Translations under genes and position numbers: made by a program
Shown: in pieces, positions 10,086 to 22,063 of the stretch
Layout: each line of letters begins with the position of its first letter
How positions within the stretch are numbered: the stretch's first letter is position 1
Source: Incurvaria masculella
Lineage: Eukaryota > Arthropoda > Insecta > Lepidoptera > Incurvariidae
Assembly: GCA_946894095.1 (NCBI GenBank)
Contig: OX335644.1
Span: forward strand, 25,897,595-25,961,594
Direction of reading: 5' to 3'
DNA length: 64,000 nt
The notes under the pieces: generated by a model
Database searches by the model: none
Told to the model about the DNA's origin: nothing
The model's input: only the letters and a program-made list of their open reading frames with translations

Positions 10086-10139
10086 GTATAGCAATCGTTT
10101 CGCATGTTCGCGAACACTCCAATGTGTGGACACAGATAA

Positions 10140-10187
10140 AACATAGAAACCGAACCACTGCCAGCCTCAACGGTTAAGAGGCCCGTT
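10140..10187 (-). repeat. Short 5S-headed SINE fragment
   Basis: AACCGAACCACTGCCAGCCT and CAACGGTTAAGAGGC resemble the head/body junction seen at 43700 and 53855. Confidence 0.3.
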
Positions 10188-11091
10188 GACGCTAACGTTA
10201 CGATATTTTGGTGTTATTTCAATGGTCATTTCAGAGCCGGTTAAGAATAAATACCAGTAAAAAAAATTAAATATCAAAGTTTGGACTATTATCTAGTGTA
10301 TGACCGTAAAACGGGCTTAATGCGATGCTTATACCCTTAAAAAAAATAAGTTTGCAGACGCCCATTTACTAGGTTTTTGTTCCAGCGCTTGGAAATGATT
10401 CATGATTTATACAATTTTCTTTTTAAAAGTACAAGATTGCATATTTATCTAGTGAATAACCGTCAAAAAATTATGAAATGGCGAAAAATAGATTTTATAA
10501 ATCGAAAACCATATTTTGCTTCCTCGCGCTCGCCATCAAGCAGCAAAATCGATTCTGACGCGCATTCAATAATGGACCCTAACGCAAATACAGTGTGTAC
10601 AGAGGTCGCCTTTATCGTTTGTTTTCTGATCTCTGCCGACTAGTACCGCCCCTGACGTTGGGCTCTTCGCACGTGGTTTCTGTGCTAGTTATTCTTTTAG
10701 TTTTTGCGGTGATATTTGTTCAAATAACTCTAAAAACACACATCTTACGAACTTATCCTTTTGGGAATACCTTGATTTACCTGTATTCTTCTTATTTAGT
10801 AAGTAAGAATCAAGTTATCTTTGTTGCATATTTTTTGTATGAAACAAATATAAAGCACAGTAGAGGCATTCTGTGATAGAGGCGGCAGTCACGACTGACA
10901 TTTTTTTTCAGCGTTCAACATAAACAATGAGTAACAAACGAAAATATTTAGGAAATGCTAGTCCGGTCCGCCTCAAGATAAAAAGACTCGGATTCATTTT
11001 TAATGACCGAAATAAAATTTAAGTAGATTTTGTTTATAATTTTACCCAATGATTTATTCTGCCAATTCCCCGGAGGTATCTATGGGTAGAA
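10188..11091. other. Unannotated DNA with short open frames
   Basis: Open frames at 10377-10643 and 10595-10876 lack any recognisable domain, and no splice or codon-use support was seen. One has a hydrophobic stretch (VVSVLVILLVFAVIFV), which AT-rich DNA produces readily. Not called as genes. Confidence 0.4.
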
Positions 11092-11172
11092 ATGATTTCC
11101 ATCTTTTCATCCAATGCTATGGTATCGACCGGGATGGGCTTAACCCTACCACCTAATAGGAAAAGGGGATTT
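11092..11172 (-). repeat. SINE body fragment
   Basis: CATCTTTTCATCCAATGC, GGGCTTAACCCTACCACC and TAATAGGAAAAGGGGA match the inverted family body. Confidence 0.55.
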
Positions 11173-11316
11173 TATAAAAGTCATATTTTAAGTCAATAAA
11201 GTCGTCAAAAGGAAACATTTGGATGTTTGGAAATAATGTATGCAGTAATAGTAATTTAATTATTAACCTATTTGTTAAAGGTTTTAATGTTTTTTTTATT
11301 TTAACGCCAACAAACT

Positions 11317-11604
11317 AAAAAAACCGGCCAAGTGCGAGTCGGACTCGAACACGAAGGGTTCCGTACCATCGTACAAGATTTACCGCAAAACCAAAACAGT
11401 TTTTTGTATGGCTCCTTTAATTTTTATTATTTTATAAATTTACCTATTTGTTGTTATAGCGGCAAAATAAATACATAATCTGTGAAAATATCAGCTTCCT
11501 ATCTGTTACGGTTCATGAGAAACAGCCCTGTGACAGACGGACGGACAGCGGAGGCTTAGTAATAGGGTTCCGTTTTCACCCTTTGGGTACGGAATCCTAA
11601 AAAT
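11317..11604 (+). mobile_element. GGAC-tract repeat with minimal tract
   Basis: Full-length flanks (AAAACCGGCCAAGTGCGAGT to TTTGGGTACGGAATCCTAAA), but the tract is only about two GGAC units, showing the tract is not required for the element's identity. Confidence 0.8.
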
Positions 11605-11764
11605 TGTTTTTGTTCTTAATCATTTATTTTTCCAATGTGTTTTAAATTTAGTATAAAATGTTTAGAATATTTATAAAAATCTACAGTTTTGGATTTTATC
11701 ATGGATTCTTCTGCTATGTAAATTTGTTTCGTCATTCTTTCGTTACCCATTCGCTCCTCCCAGT

Positions 11765-11950
11765 TTTTTTTATGCAACCTGACTAGGATGGCTAATAACA
11801 CACAACTGCCGTTATGATATTAGCCCAATACACCACATTTTCGAAAGAATTAGGTGCCAACCCAGAACCTTCCCTCACGCCTACACTGAACTGGATGGGA
11901 AACACGGAAAAAAAATCATTGCCGCTTCAAACATAGTTTCATGCCATAGT
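11765..11950 (-). mobile_element. SINE 3' half
   Basis: TTTTTTTATGCAACCTGAC tail side, then GATATTAGCCCAATACACCA and GAACTGGATGGGAAACACGG. Head missing; diverged. Confidence 0.65.
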
Positions 11951-12211
11951 TATGAATACTATTATTAGAATAGCATAAATATGTTTCTTTACTTGATATA
12001 ATATGTTAAAGTAATGACTTTTATGTTATACTTAAACCAATTTAAATATATTGAAGTCAGGTATATTAAATGATATAAGAGGCTATAGCGGATATGACTA
12101 GCCGCCGCCACCTGCAACCTGTTTTGGCACTAGCATCACGGCCGAGTTACTTGCGCTGGGTACGGATTGTGGTAAACACCTGCATGAGACGGGTGGTTTC
12201 ATCATTCCCAC

Positions 12212-14583
12212 CAAAGATAATACTAATAATTACTTCATAATAGATGGCCACCTTCACACAAAGTCTTCTCCTTTCGCAGTTGTTTGCCGGCAGCAATTAA
12301 ACTAATGATACCTCAAGAATATTTACGCCAAATTAAGCTTAGCACTCTGCGCGGAAAGATGAAATTTTTTTTGGCCAACCTAGTCCATCCCTTTTTGAAA
12401 GATAAGAATGTTTGAGGTATATCTGTGTACTTTAGGCACTCTTTTACACAGGTCCTAAAAAAATTCAATAAGTTGAGCTTGAAGAAAAATTGGGGCATTT
12501 TTTGTCTAGTTGAGAACTCTACACCCGCAGTCTGTAAATACTGAATAACTTAAACTCGTAATGGCGTGAAGCCTAATCGGTCCAAAACAAAACACCTACT
12601 CACCAATAATGCTTGTCTATGAAAGGTATTGCAATATGATAATGCACTCTCTAAGGTAAATCTGAGAGTTCATATACCCTGTATAATAATAGGGTTCGGA
12701 AACATTGCTGTTTTCGTTCATAGGTTGCCAAACAAGGTATACACTGGACTTGGAAATTTTTAGTTTATCCGTTGCAACTCTCACCGATTTTGTAGATGCC
12801 TGTTCAAAAACCTTTTTTACTCGGCTTATATTTCTTCATGTAGATAGTCTTCACGGAATCTTTTTAAAATCGGCCTCTTCCGTTTCTTTGTGACGTTTTA
12901 TTATTCGGTACATACTAATTCTTCTTGCGCCCTCTTCAATAATATGACGCTCTATATCATATTTCTCATGAATCAAATAGTATTGAATAACTATCTTTGA
13001 AAACAATTTTTGTTCGGCTCCATTAATTAAAAAAAAATGCAAGACTGTTTTTAAACCGGCCTATTTTGACAGATTAGTTAAGTATGGTTACCATGACAAT
13101 TATTTATTTTATCTGTGAAAACTTTTTCTGTGGCCACTTTGATTTTGATTAAAGTATCTTTACTTCTGGGACTTCCTTTATGACCCGACCTATTATATAA
13201 ACCTATGCCGCCGTGGCCCTTTTGAAAGCTCACAAGAAAAGAGTCGTAAACTGGCTCGCTGAAATTCCTAAAATCAATTGCCAATGCCGCTTCTTTGAAA
13301 TAATATATCAAACAATAGGCTGGCACGCCGTCGACACTCCTCGTCTGTGTGAGATTCACCGTCGGCGCAGCGGCGGAGCGCGGCGCGCTACGAAACATCG
13401 CGAGGGTTATCACTCGACACAATGGGGATATTAAAATAAACCAGACTGTACGAAATGATTATTATTTATTGTATGTTCTTTTTTCAACACATGTTTACAT
13501 CATCATTCGTTTAACTTTTAACAATAAACTTTTTATACATGGCTCACATTATAAGAACATAAACATAATTTTTAAGCTATGTTAAAGTACATTAGTCATA
13601 TAAATGATGGATCCAATATTAAGAACATTCAGGGGTTTATAATTCCGCTTTTTCATCTTAAAAGCTTTATCTTTAAAGCTTATAAGTTTCCCCCATTACT
13701 TAAAATGAAGAAAAAACACACACACACACACAACCACTCCGAAAAATCACGACGTTGGTCGACTTTGCACGTTGTAATAATAAATGACTCGGAGAGTACC
13801 AAACTAACGCGAGGTTGCACAGTCAGTGACAACCTTTGAACGCAGTATTCCTGGGAAGATGCGGACTGCACTCCGCACTCCGCGCACCCCCGCACCACGC
13901 ACACATAGCCGATAGCACACGCATAGAAATACACTCATAAGTTTCGCTTCTGTTACGTTAGTTATTTATTCGGTGCTGTTGGTCACACTACCATATAAAT
14001 TACTGCCGAAATGCAGGTGCTCATAATTAGTAGGAACACCTGCATTTAGACCATAACAATTTTATAATGACTTAGAGCTTTTCACCAAGCAAGTTTATAC
14101 GAAATAAATATAATATTTGTAAATAAAAAATATGTTGAATAAAATAATACGTAAGGTATATTATGAATTGAATTGAAAATTGTACTTATTATATTTTACA
14201 GACGGATGGGTTCGTAACTAATAACAAAAAAATACAAGTAAATGCAAGAATAAATAAAGATGTAAATCTGTATGGAAATATAGACTAAATATTCTTTTAT
14301 GAAAACACATCTCTTAATATTAATTTAATGTGGCACTCAACTATTTAAATAGCTTGTCTCAGCGCGCTCGTCATAGCATAACATGTGTTAACCCTGAACA
14401 GCCGCACAATTTGGCGCTGCTAAGTGAATGTCATGTTTCGGGGCAGCGCGATAAGCTTAATTTGGTGTAAACATTCTCGAGGTACCTGGAGTTTTATTGC
14501 TGCCGGCACAAACAACTGCGAAAGGCTAGCACTTCGTACGGAGATGGCCATCTATTACGAAGTAATTATTAGTATTATCTTTG
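12212..14583. mobile_element. Decayed 2.37-kb DNA transposon with long TIRs
   Basis: The left arm from 12212 (CAAAGATAATACTAATAATT ... CTTTCGCAGTTGTTTG ... CAAATTAAGCTTAG) returns inverted up to 14583 (CTTAATTTGGTGTAAAC ... CAAACAACTGCGAAAG ... AATTATTAGTATTATCTTTG). Arms are about 145 bp and clearly diverged. On the - strand, around 12736-12795, a frame reads SVRVATDKLKISKSSVY, which resembles a helix-turn-helix of DNA transposases, but the surrounding frames are broken (12313-13422). Superfamily not assigned; no clear target duplication. The interior also has a (CA)n run and GC-rich patches near 13330-13400 and 13860-13900. Confidence 0.6.
13716..13732. repeat. (AC)n microsatellite
   Basis: About eight AC units directly after an A6 run. 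Confidence 0.9.
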
Positions 14584-15337
14584 CCAGTAAGCTCTGAATT
14601 CAATCAGATGCCGACCAATGTGTTACATGAGACTTCAGTTAAGGTATTTTTGATCGTCATTGAAATCGTTATGATTTTCAGATCCTTAGGATGTTTTTGT
14701 TATTGCAGCAGCATTGTACGAATTTGTGTTTATGTAAAATACATTAACAACAAGGTGGGTACACACATATTACAAAGTAGCTACATATTTCTTTTATATT
14801 AGTATACCTGTTGTATGCCATAAAATATCACGAACTGAAGTTCGAACTAACAAACAATATATTTTACTGCCGTAAAAACGCGTATCATCGAGTCCTGCAA
14901 CACATTTCCTGAAATCAACCGCTCGACTTGTATTGTTCACTGTTTACAACCTTCAGGTGCATACATTTTTACATCAAACATTTCCTTGTTTTGTTAAGTT
15001 ATGTTTTTGGTGTGTAAACCCCACTTTGTAACGTAAATTAATATATATGTTTCACGCTTCTTCACTAGATAAATATGTTATCTAATACTTCAAAAAAGAA
15101 AAGTGACTGCCAAGCAATTACCTAAATTAGAGGTGGTAGGGAACAGAAAGAATGTTTTTTAAAACTATATAAGGTATTGGCCACAGGCCTCATAAAATAT
15201 TTAAAATACATATTTATAAGTTAGCCGTTAAGAAAATTCTATTAAAAATAGATTTTTTTAAATTTTAATTATTATTATTGTATTTTGTTAACTTAATTTT
15301 GCTAAAATAAAATTTGCCAATTAATGTTTGTTTGAAT
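14584..15337. other. Unannotated AT-rich DNA
   Basis: No repeat arm, domain or splice pattern was recognised between the long-TIR element and the BEL/Pao target site. Confidence 0.5.
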
Positions 15338-15342
15338 ATGTA

Positions 15343-15873
15343 TGTTTAGAGCTCTACGAGAGTAAGTGGACTGTAGTGTATGCAATATGATGGAGGTTTG
15401 ACTCACTAACCTTTTCGAATACACCTTCCACGACCTTTCATCCCGCGCACTGGCTCAGGTTGGCGGCAGCGGCGGCGGTGCGGTGCAGTCTCTTAAAGGG
15501 CTGGAGGTCACTGAGGTCACTGTTCTCGATAAACGTAGTCGATGCAAAGAAAAGATCTTGGGTTTGGTGGATCTGCGACAGGACGGCCAGAAGTCGGTTC
15601 GCTCGCGCGCGAAAGTCAGTTCTCACTGCCGTTTGATTCGCGCCGGCCGCGGCACGGCGACGCGTTGGTCACGATGCATGGACCAATCATGGACGCCGAA
15701 TTTCGGCGGCAACCAATACGCTGAGACTTCGGGCCGTTTCGAGCGTATTTGAAAGGGAAAAGTAAGTTCAAACCTCAACCGATTAATTGCAATTTGAATT
15801 TGAAACATTTGAACGTAAAGTACCTAATCGAAATTGTGCAATCACGTTGGATTTGAACCTTCCGTACGGAACA
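15343..15873 (-). repeat. 3' LTR of BEL/Pao element
   Basis: Begins TGTTTAGAGCTCTACGAGAG and ends CTTCCGTACGGAACA. Matches 22064-22594 base for base as far as can be read. Small open frames inside both LTRs are shadows of the repeat. Confidence 0.95.
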
Positions 15874-16083
15874 TACAGCCCGCCTTGAAACAACCTAGTT
15901 ATTTCAAAGAAAACAAAGTAAATGAAAAGAAAAAGGTAAAGCTGAACTTGTAAATATAAATTGAAACGAAAGTTAACTTAATTCTAAAGTGGTTAAATAG
16001 TGAATATGAATATTCGAAAATAAATATAACGTAATTTGAACTTAAAGTCTAAAGTGCTTGATAACCAATAGGCTATAAACGAT

Positions 16084-19000
16084 TTATTCAATCGGGAGTG
16101 GGCACACCTTCACAACGGGTCGTTTGACCAGATTGTTGCCCATCCGCAAGCTAACAGCGCGAGTAACACCGTCTGTACCGGGATGTAGAGCATCTACTCG
16201 AGCGAGCTTCCACTGGAGAGGAGGGAGATTATCTTCGCGAACAAGAACTACGGAACCCTTGCGCACGGGTGTCAGCGCCTCGCGAGACGTCCACCACTTT
16301 CCGCGCTGTTGCAGCTGGTGAAGATACTCCTTGGACCAGCGTCTCCACAGATGCTGAGTAAACTGCTGCACCAGTCTCCAACGCGTAAGGCGTGAAGGCT
16401 TGGTATCGGTTAGGTCGGTATCCGCGAGGGTAGTGAGTGGAGAACCCACCAAGAAATGAGCTGGACTCAAAGCTAGCACCTCGGGCTCGCTACTGAGAAC
16501 GCAAAGAGGTCGACTATTCAGAATGGCCTCGCATTCGCAAATGAAAGTATGAAACTCATCGTAAGTTAAAACTTGCGTACCGACTACGCGACGTAAATGG
16601 TGTTTGAAACTTTTCACACCGGCTTCCCAAATTCCACCAAAGTGACTGGCGGAGGCTGGATTGAAATGCCATGAAATTCCCAAAGAAACTCCGTGCTCGG
16701 CTACGAAATTCTGATTTGATTTGTCGTTAAGAAATGAGTACAGATCTTTCAAGTAAGTATCTGAACCGACAAAATTGGTGCCATTATCAGAGAAAATGTC
16801 ACTCGGTACGCCGCGCCTAGATACAAAACGTCGCAAGGCAGCAATGAAAGATTCAGTCGAAAGGTCACTGACCAATTCTAAGTGTACGCACTTGGTCGCC
16901 ATGCATACGAATATGGCCACGTACGATTTATAAATTTTTGCGTTACGTATTTTGTTCGCGCGAGTGTGAAAGAAGCCGCAATAATCTACTCCAACTTTAG
17001 AAAAGACACGAGCAGGGCGGACCCTGTCGGCTGGAAGAGACGACATGATGGGCTGTGGCGCGTGTGGTTTCGCGCGGAAACATTTTACACAGAGGTGCAC
17101 TCGGCGACGGATGACGTCACGCGCTGCAAGTATCCAGAAACGTTGCAGCAGAATGTACTGCAGCGCTTGCGGACCTGCATGTAGGTATTGTACGTGCATA
17201 CTATCAATTATAAGATGAGTTAGGTGGTGAGATTTAGGTAATATTATTTGATGTTTTGTCTCATATGGAAGGAATGATTTGTCAATCCTGCCACCTACTC
17301 GCAATATGTTTTCAGAGTCCAAAAATGGATTGAGACGTCGCAATTTGTCTGAACACACTGTCTTGGTTTTTATTTTTATTAAATCATACTGAAAGGCGTT
17401 TCCTTGCGCAATTTTTATGAGACATTTCAACGCATACTTATTTTCCGAAACTGAAATGTATGGACGATTGCAATTGTCATCTAATTGTTTTCGACATTTA
17501 CGATAAAATCTGAATATGTAAGAAACCACTCGCAGTAGTTTATCGAGACTTGAAAACTTTGCAATGAAATCGGTGTCAGGCGCTTCCGGGTTTAAAATAG
17601 AAAGAACCTGTTTTCGCTTCTCCTCTTCAGTTTGAAGTATGGTAGGTAATTTCGGCCACTCGTTTTCTGGCAATCGAAGCCAGGGAGGTCCCGAAAACCA
17701 TAACTTGTGTTGAATGAATTCCGAAGGGTACATACCCCTAGAGGCCGAGTCAGAGGGATTATCAGCCGAGGGTACGTGGCGCCACCTGTTGGCTGGCACG
17801 CGAGAAAGGATTTCGGTAACTCGGTTTGCTACAAACACTTTGTACTCGTGCGCCGACGCCGATAGCCAAGAAAGGACGATTGTCGAATCCGTCCAAGCGT
17901 GAACTTCAGTTATGTCGACCATGTGTCTGTATGTGTTTACAACCAACTCGATAAGTTTCGCTAAAATGAATGCCGCTGTAAGTTCGAGACGAGGAATAGA
18001 TATTCTTTTTAACGGCGCAACTTTGGTTTTAGCAATTAGCAAATGAATGGTGATATTGCCATCACGATCACAATGACGTAAATACACGCATGCGCCCATG
18101 GACTTTTCAGAACTGTCAGAAAAGCCGTGAATTTGGACACTGTCTGTTGTAGGCAAAATATGTCTCGAAAAATGTATTTTCGATAGAAGAGGTAGTTCTG
18201 ATTTTATACGATCCCAGATTTCTATGATTTCACGAGGAGGAGCTTCGTCCCAGTCGGTTTTGGTCAACCACATACTTTGGATAAGCTGCTTGGCCAAGAT
18301 AACCACCGGACCTAGAAATCCTAAAGGATCGTATAATCGAAATATTTCAGACAAGATAGTTCGCTTTGTACTTTCACGCGGTTTGCAATTTATTTCGAAA
18401 TTAAAACAATCTTGTTTCGGGTTCCACCTCAGCCCAAGTACTTTCACGCCAGCGGTGCTGTCGTCGAGATCGGAAAATACGATATGGTCGTGCTTCTGCT
18501 CTGCCAATGACTCCTCGGCGAGGACCGAGGAGAGGAGAGCGGGGTTGTTGCTACACCATTTCCGCAGCTCGAAGCAGCCAGATTTGCAAATATCAATGAG
18601 TTCTTGCTGCAGAGTCAAGGCTTCCGATTCACTGGCGGCTCCGGTGACCACATCGTCGACGAAAACATCGCTCAGTAATACTTGCGCGGCGCGCGGGAAA
18701 CGATCCTTCTCGTCTTGAGCGAGTTGCTTGATCGTTCGCAGTGCGAGGTAGGGTGAACTCCTCAAGCCGAACACGACAGCGCGGTGTCTGTATGTCAGTA
18801 TTGGTGAGGTAGGAGAAGGTCGCCAGAGTATAAGCTGGAAGTTCCGATCTTGCTCCCGGACAAGAATTTGTCTGTACATTTGTTTAATGTCGGAAATTAG
18901 AACAATAGGATGAATGCGAAATTTTAACAGTACATGTACTATATCTTGATGCAAATTAGGTCCCGTTATGAGAATATCGTTTAGTGATTTTCCATTTGAT

Positions 19001-21468
19001 GTTTTACATCCGCCGTCAAACACAACGTGGACTTTGGTAGTGACGGAACCCTCCCGCACCTCGCAGTGGTGTGGAATGAAATAGGTATTTGCAACGGAAC
19101 GCTCCGATTTCTCGAGAACCTCCATGTGATTTAAATCCACGTACTCCTGGAGACATTGATTGTATTGTTCTCGCAGAGAGGAATTTTTTTGCAAGCGAAA
19201 TTCAAGTTTTTTGTACCTAGATAATGCAATATCGTAGGACTCGCCCAACTGATGCGCATCGGGCTGAAATGGCAGGGGTACGATGAAACGTCCTGTCGGG
19301 TCACGTGTGACAGTTTTTGAGTACAAATCGTCACAATATTTATTTTGCGGAGAAATAAACTCTGTTTCGGGAATTGATTCAAGTTCCCAAAATTTTTGCA
19401 AGGACATGTCGATGTCATCGGAAAATGAGCTATGACATGTGTGAAAAGGAATGGAACCGGGATGTTTTATTTTACCTATAAGCAGGTGCCCAAATATGCT
19501 ATCAATAGCAGTGGGCGTGTCTGGGGGTCCGTGAACTCCGCACAGAACCTCTGCCAATAGATCGGCACCGATCAATAATTCAATCGGTCTCGCCGTCTTC
19601 AGGTCCGAATCCGCAAGTGAAATATTTTTTAAGTGAGGCCAACTGTCAATAGGTATGTTAACATCGGGCATGTAGCGAGTGAGTTTAGATAAAATGAGTG
19701 CTTCGACATTTAAGATAGGACCGCTTTTGTTGTGCGGAGAAAGTTGAAAATTAACTACACCTCGCGTCGGTATAGTTCTATTTATTTCAATTCCTTCCAA
19801 AGGTACGTCAACTCGTCGCCTTGGTAATCGTAAACGTTCTACGCAGGCTTCGGTAATGATAGTCGCCTGCGACCCGCTGTCGATGATGCAGCGCACGGTT
19901 TGTTTCCGATCACAGCCTAGGTAAATATCCGCGAGCGCAGTGCTCAACAACACAGTATTATGTGTGTAGGTTTGATTTGCAACTGTGCTGGTGCTAGCTA
20001 GCGACGCGGCCAACGTCATAGTATCGTTAGGCACCGGCGCATGCGCAGGCACGAGCGGCGGCGCAGGCGGCGGAGGTGGCGGCGGCGCAGGCGCAGCGAC
20101 AGCAGCTACGATCAGCGGAATCTCCTCGTGTAACAACGAATGATGTTTTTGATTGCAAGTTCGACATGTAAACTTTGATTTACAATCTTTTATGTCGTGG
20201 CCTACATTCAGACAGTTGATGCAAATTTTCTGTCCCTTGATAGTGGTACGCCTAGCAGAGACAGACAAGTTTTGAAACTGTGGGCATTTCCCGAGTGAGT
20301 GTGCCGATTGACACACGATGCACTTGAAACGATGTTGTTCCGATGTAGTTGTAGCCGCGGCACAAAACTTCGACGGCACTTGGTTTTGTTTGTAATGCGA
20401 ATTAGTTTGAACGGAACTCTTCGCATTATTACTTGTCGAGGAATCAGAAGTTCTGTTGAAATTTACAATTTCATTCGCTGCGAGTTCTTTATTTAGAAAT
20501 GTAAGTAACTGTGCCAGTGTAGGTATCGAACTACATGAAGGCAACGAGATTTCAAACCGTTTGCGCAAATTTGCGCCTAATCTGCGCAGTAATAAGTTAA
20601 TGAGAATGAAATCCCACTCTTTAATCGGAAATTTCATCATTTCGAGTGCTTTAAGATTTTCCTGAAAAATGTTTAAGATGTTGCGCAAGCCTTTATCGGA
20701 GTTGGAAAGGTTTTCCAAATCGAGAATGCGATCGAGATGTCTGCACGCGATGAGACGAAGATTTTCATATCTCGATTTTAACATGTCCACTGCTACCTGA
20801 TAATTTTCATTTGTGACTGGTATGGATTTTATCAGGTTGTATGGCTCATTTTTTAGACATGTCAACAAATACCTAAACTTCTCTACATCCTCGTACCTGG
20901 TGCTACTGTGAACGATAGAATTGTACAGATCGAAAAATGCGTTCCAATCCGTAGGTTCCCCAGCGAAAGTAGGTAAGGACAGGGTAGGTAGTCGTGGTTT
21001 ATCGTGTCCAGAGGTCCCGCAGCAGTGGCTTACATCGCGCGCTGTAGAATTATGAACTGAATGACTCATCCTGCGAGTAATTAGCTCGGCTTGCTTTAAT
21101 TTACTCGCAGAGACTTGGATTTTGTAGTAAAGGTCGTTGAAATCTGATCGTATGGTCAATTGTTCAGTTTTGTCAAATTTACCACTAGCCATAAGATATT
21201 TTTCAATTTTTATTTGATTTTTTGAAAATTTTCTTTGAAGAGTTAGGAGCTCTTTTGCGCGGCAAAGAAACTCGTCCGTGTCGATAATGTCGGAAATAGC
21301 GCGCAATTCCGTGAATATTATGTCACGTTCAAACAAATCCTGTTCGGACGGAATAGCCTTGATAACTCGGCGTGTTGTCCTTTCAGGATTCGAACCCGTT
21401 TCAGAATTTATGTTTGAAACGGCGGTTGGCGGAAACGAGTCGCCCGGTTGCGCCATTTTGTTAAACAC
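16084..21468 (-). CDS. BEL/Pao gag-pol polyprotein
   Basis: A 1794-residue polyprotein in one frame, the usual BEL/Pao plan. Visible in order: gag-like DUF1759 region (about 150-340, LPTFAGEPTDWNAFFD); zinc knuckles near 382-440 (CIVC...H...C, CINCLNVGHDIKDC, and a third C/H cluster); a proline run near 456-475; aspartic protease near 528 (IIDSGSQATII); reverse transcriptase about 780-1010 with FVDD near 936; RNase H from about 1115 (GFSDSS, WTDSTIVLSWL); integrase with H-H-C-C about 1450-1495, then the D,D,E residues in VGVDYCG, FSDNGTNF (near 1558) and GGIWEAGVK; C-terminal DUF5641-like domain about 1680-1785 (VLVREDNLPPLQWKL). No stop or frameshift is present and all catalytic signatures are intact. 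The first ATG is at 21468; a second Met four codons later is equally possible. It makes the particle, copies RNA to DNA and inserts it. No host function is implied. Confidence 0.95.
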   Translation of the reverse strand: MFNKMAQPGDSFPPTAVSNINSETGSNPERTTRRVIKAIPSEQDLFERDIIFTELRAISDIIDTDEFLCRAKELLTLQRKFSKNQIKIEKYLMASGKFDKTEQLTIRSDFNDLYYKIQVSASKLKQAELITRRMSHSVHNSTARDVSHCCGTSGHDKPRLPTLSLPTFAGEPTDWNAFFDLYNSIVHSSTRYEDVEKFRYLLTCLKNEPYNLIKSIPVTNENYQVAVDMLKSRYENLRLIACRHLDRILDLENLSNSDKGLRNILNIFQENLKALEMMKFPIKEWDFILINLLLRRLGANLRKRFEISLPSCSSIPTLAQLLTFLNKELAANEIVNFNRTSDSSTSNNAKSSVQTNSHYKQNQVPSKFCAAATTTSEQHRFKCIVCQSAHSLGKCPQFQNLSVSARRTTIKGQKICINCLNVGHDIKDCKSKFTCRTCNQKHHSLLHEEIPLIVAAVAAPAPPPPPPPAPPLVPAHAPVPNDTMTLAASLASTSTVANQTYTHNTVLLSTALADIYLGCDRKQTVRCIIDSGSQATIITEACVERLRLPRRRVDVPLEGIEINRTIPTRGVVNFQLSPHNKSGPILNVEALILSKLTRYMPDVNIPIDSWPHLKNISLADSDLKTARPIELLIGADLLAEVLCGVHGPPDTPTAIDSIFGHLLIGKIKHPGSIPFHTCHSSFSDDIDMSLQKFWELESIPETEFISPQNKYCDDLYSKTVTRDPTGRFIVPLPFQPDAHQLGESYDIALSRYKKLEFRLQKNSSLREQYNQCLQEYVDLNHMEVLEKSERSVANTYFIPHHCEVREGSVTTKVHVVFDGGCKTSNGKSLNDILITGPNLHQDIVHVLLKFRIHPIVLISDIKQMYRQILVREQDRNFQLILWRPSPTSPILTYRHRAVVFGLRSSPYLALRTIKQLAQDEKDRFPRAAQVLLSDVFVDDVVTGAASESEALTLQQELIDICKSGCFELRKWCSNNPALLSSVLAEESLAEQKHDHIVFSDLDDSTAGVKVLGLRWNPKQDCFNFEINCKPRESTKRTILSEIFRLYDPLGFLGPVVILAKQLIQSMWLTKTDWDEAPPREIIEIWDRIKSELPLLSKIHFSRHILPTTDSVQIHGFSDSSEKSMGACVYLRHCDRDGNITIHLLIAKTKVAPLKRISIPRLELTAAFILAKLIELVVNTYRHMVDITEVHAWTDSTIVLSWLSASAHEYKVFVANRVTEILSRVPANRWRHVPSADNPSDSASRGMYPSEFIQHKLWFSGPPWLRLPENEWPKLPTILQTEEEKRKQVLSILNPEAPDTDFIAKFSSLDKLLRVVSYIFRFYRKCRKQLDDNCNRPYISVSENKYALKCLIKIAQGNAFQYDLIKIKTKTVCSDKLRRLNPFLDSENILRVGGRIDKSFLPYETKHQIILPKSHHLTHLIIDSMHVQYLHAGPQALQYILLQRFWILAARDVIRRRVHLCVKCFRAKPHAPQPIMSSLPADRVRPARVFSKVGVDYCGFFHTRANKIRNAKIYKSYVAIFVCMATKCVHLELVSDLSTESFIAALRRFVSRRGVPSDIFSDNGTNFVGSDTYLKDLYSFLNDKSNQNFVAEHGVSLGISWHFNPASASHFGGIWEAGVKSFKHHLRRVVGTQVLTYDEFHTFICECEAILNSRPLCVLSSEPEVLALSPAHFLVGSPLTTLADTDLTDTKPSRLTRWRLVQQFTQHLWRRWSKEYLHQLQQRGKWWTSREALTPVRKGSVVLVREDNLPPLQWKLARVDALHPGTDGVTRAVSLRMGNNLVKRPVVKVCPLPIE

Positions 21469-22063
21469 GTAAATTAAACCGAGTAAAATTTAAAATGTAA
21501 GTGTAAATGATATGTAAGTTTAAATGATATGCAAGTGTAAATGATATAAAATTGTTAATTGTAAGCCGTTAATTACGCAAATGGGTATGCAACGTAAAGT
21601 AGGTTGTACTGAAACTGAAATAAACGCTCGAACCGAGCTCCGCGCGTAGCAATACAAAACCGGTTTGGCTGTAAAGATGTGTCTGAAATAGTTGAAATGT
21701 AATCGATAGATGCGATTGCTTATTATTGTGAAGTTAGAAAATGAATGAAATAACCGTTAGATATAATATGAAGATGTGCGCAAACTCGAAAGAATGTAGG
21801 TAGGTAGGTGTTTAAAGGTAAGTAGGTACCTATCGCTCGCGATTTGACTATCAAGCACTGTGAAGTCGTTTGCAATGCAACTGTAACAATATATTTAAAA
21901 ATGTTTACAGGGAACGTTGCCACGAAATGACGTCGGTTCCACGATAAGTGAATCCTACTATGGTTACCTTTTGCAAACTTTGAAAACGTATGGCGGCAGC
22001 GTTTGTACGCGCGCCGTGAATGCACAATCTAGAAATATTACTTATGTTCGGTTCGGAGGGCCA
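21469..22063 (-). other. BEL/Pao 5' leader with primer-binding site
   Basis: Untranslated leader between the 5' LTR and gag. On the - strand it starts TGGCCCTCCGAACCGAAC directly after the LTR (22046-22063), which fits a primer-binding site because tRNA 3' ends finish CCA. The tRNA species was not identified. No long open frame lies here. Confidence 0.6.

Noticed and set aside
15438..15808. Several short frames inside the BEL/Pao LTR
   Set aside because: Repeat exactly in the other LTR and have no coding character.
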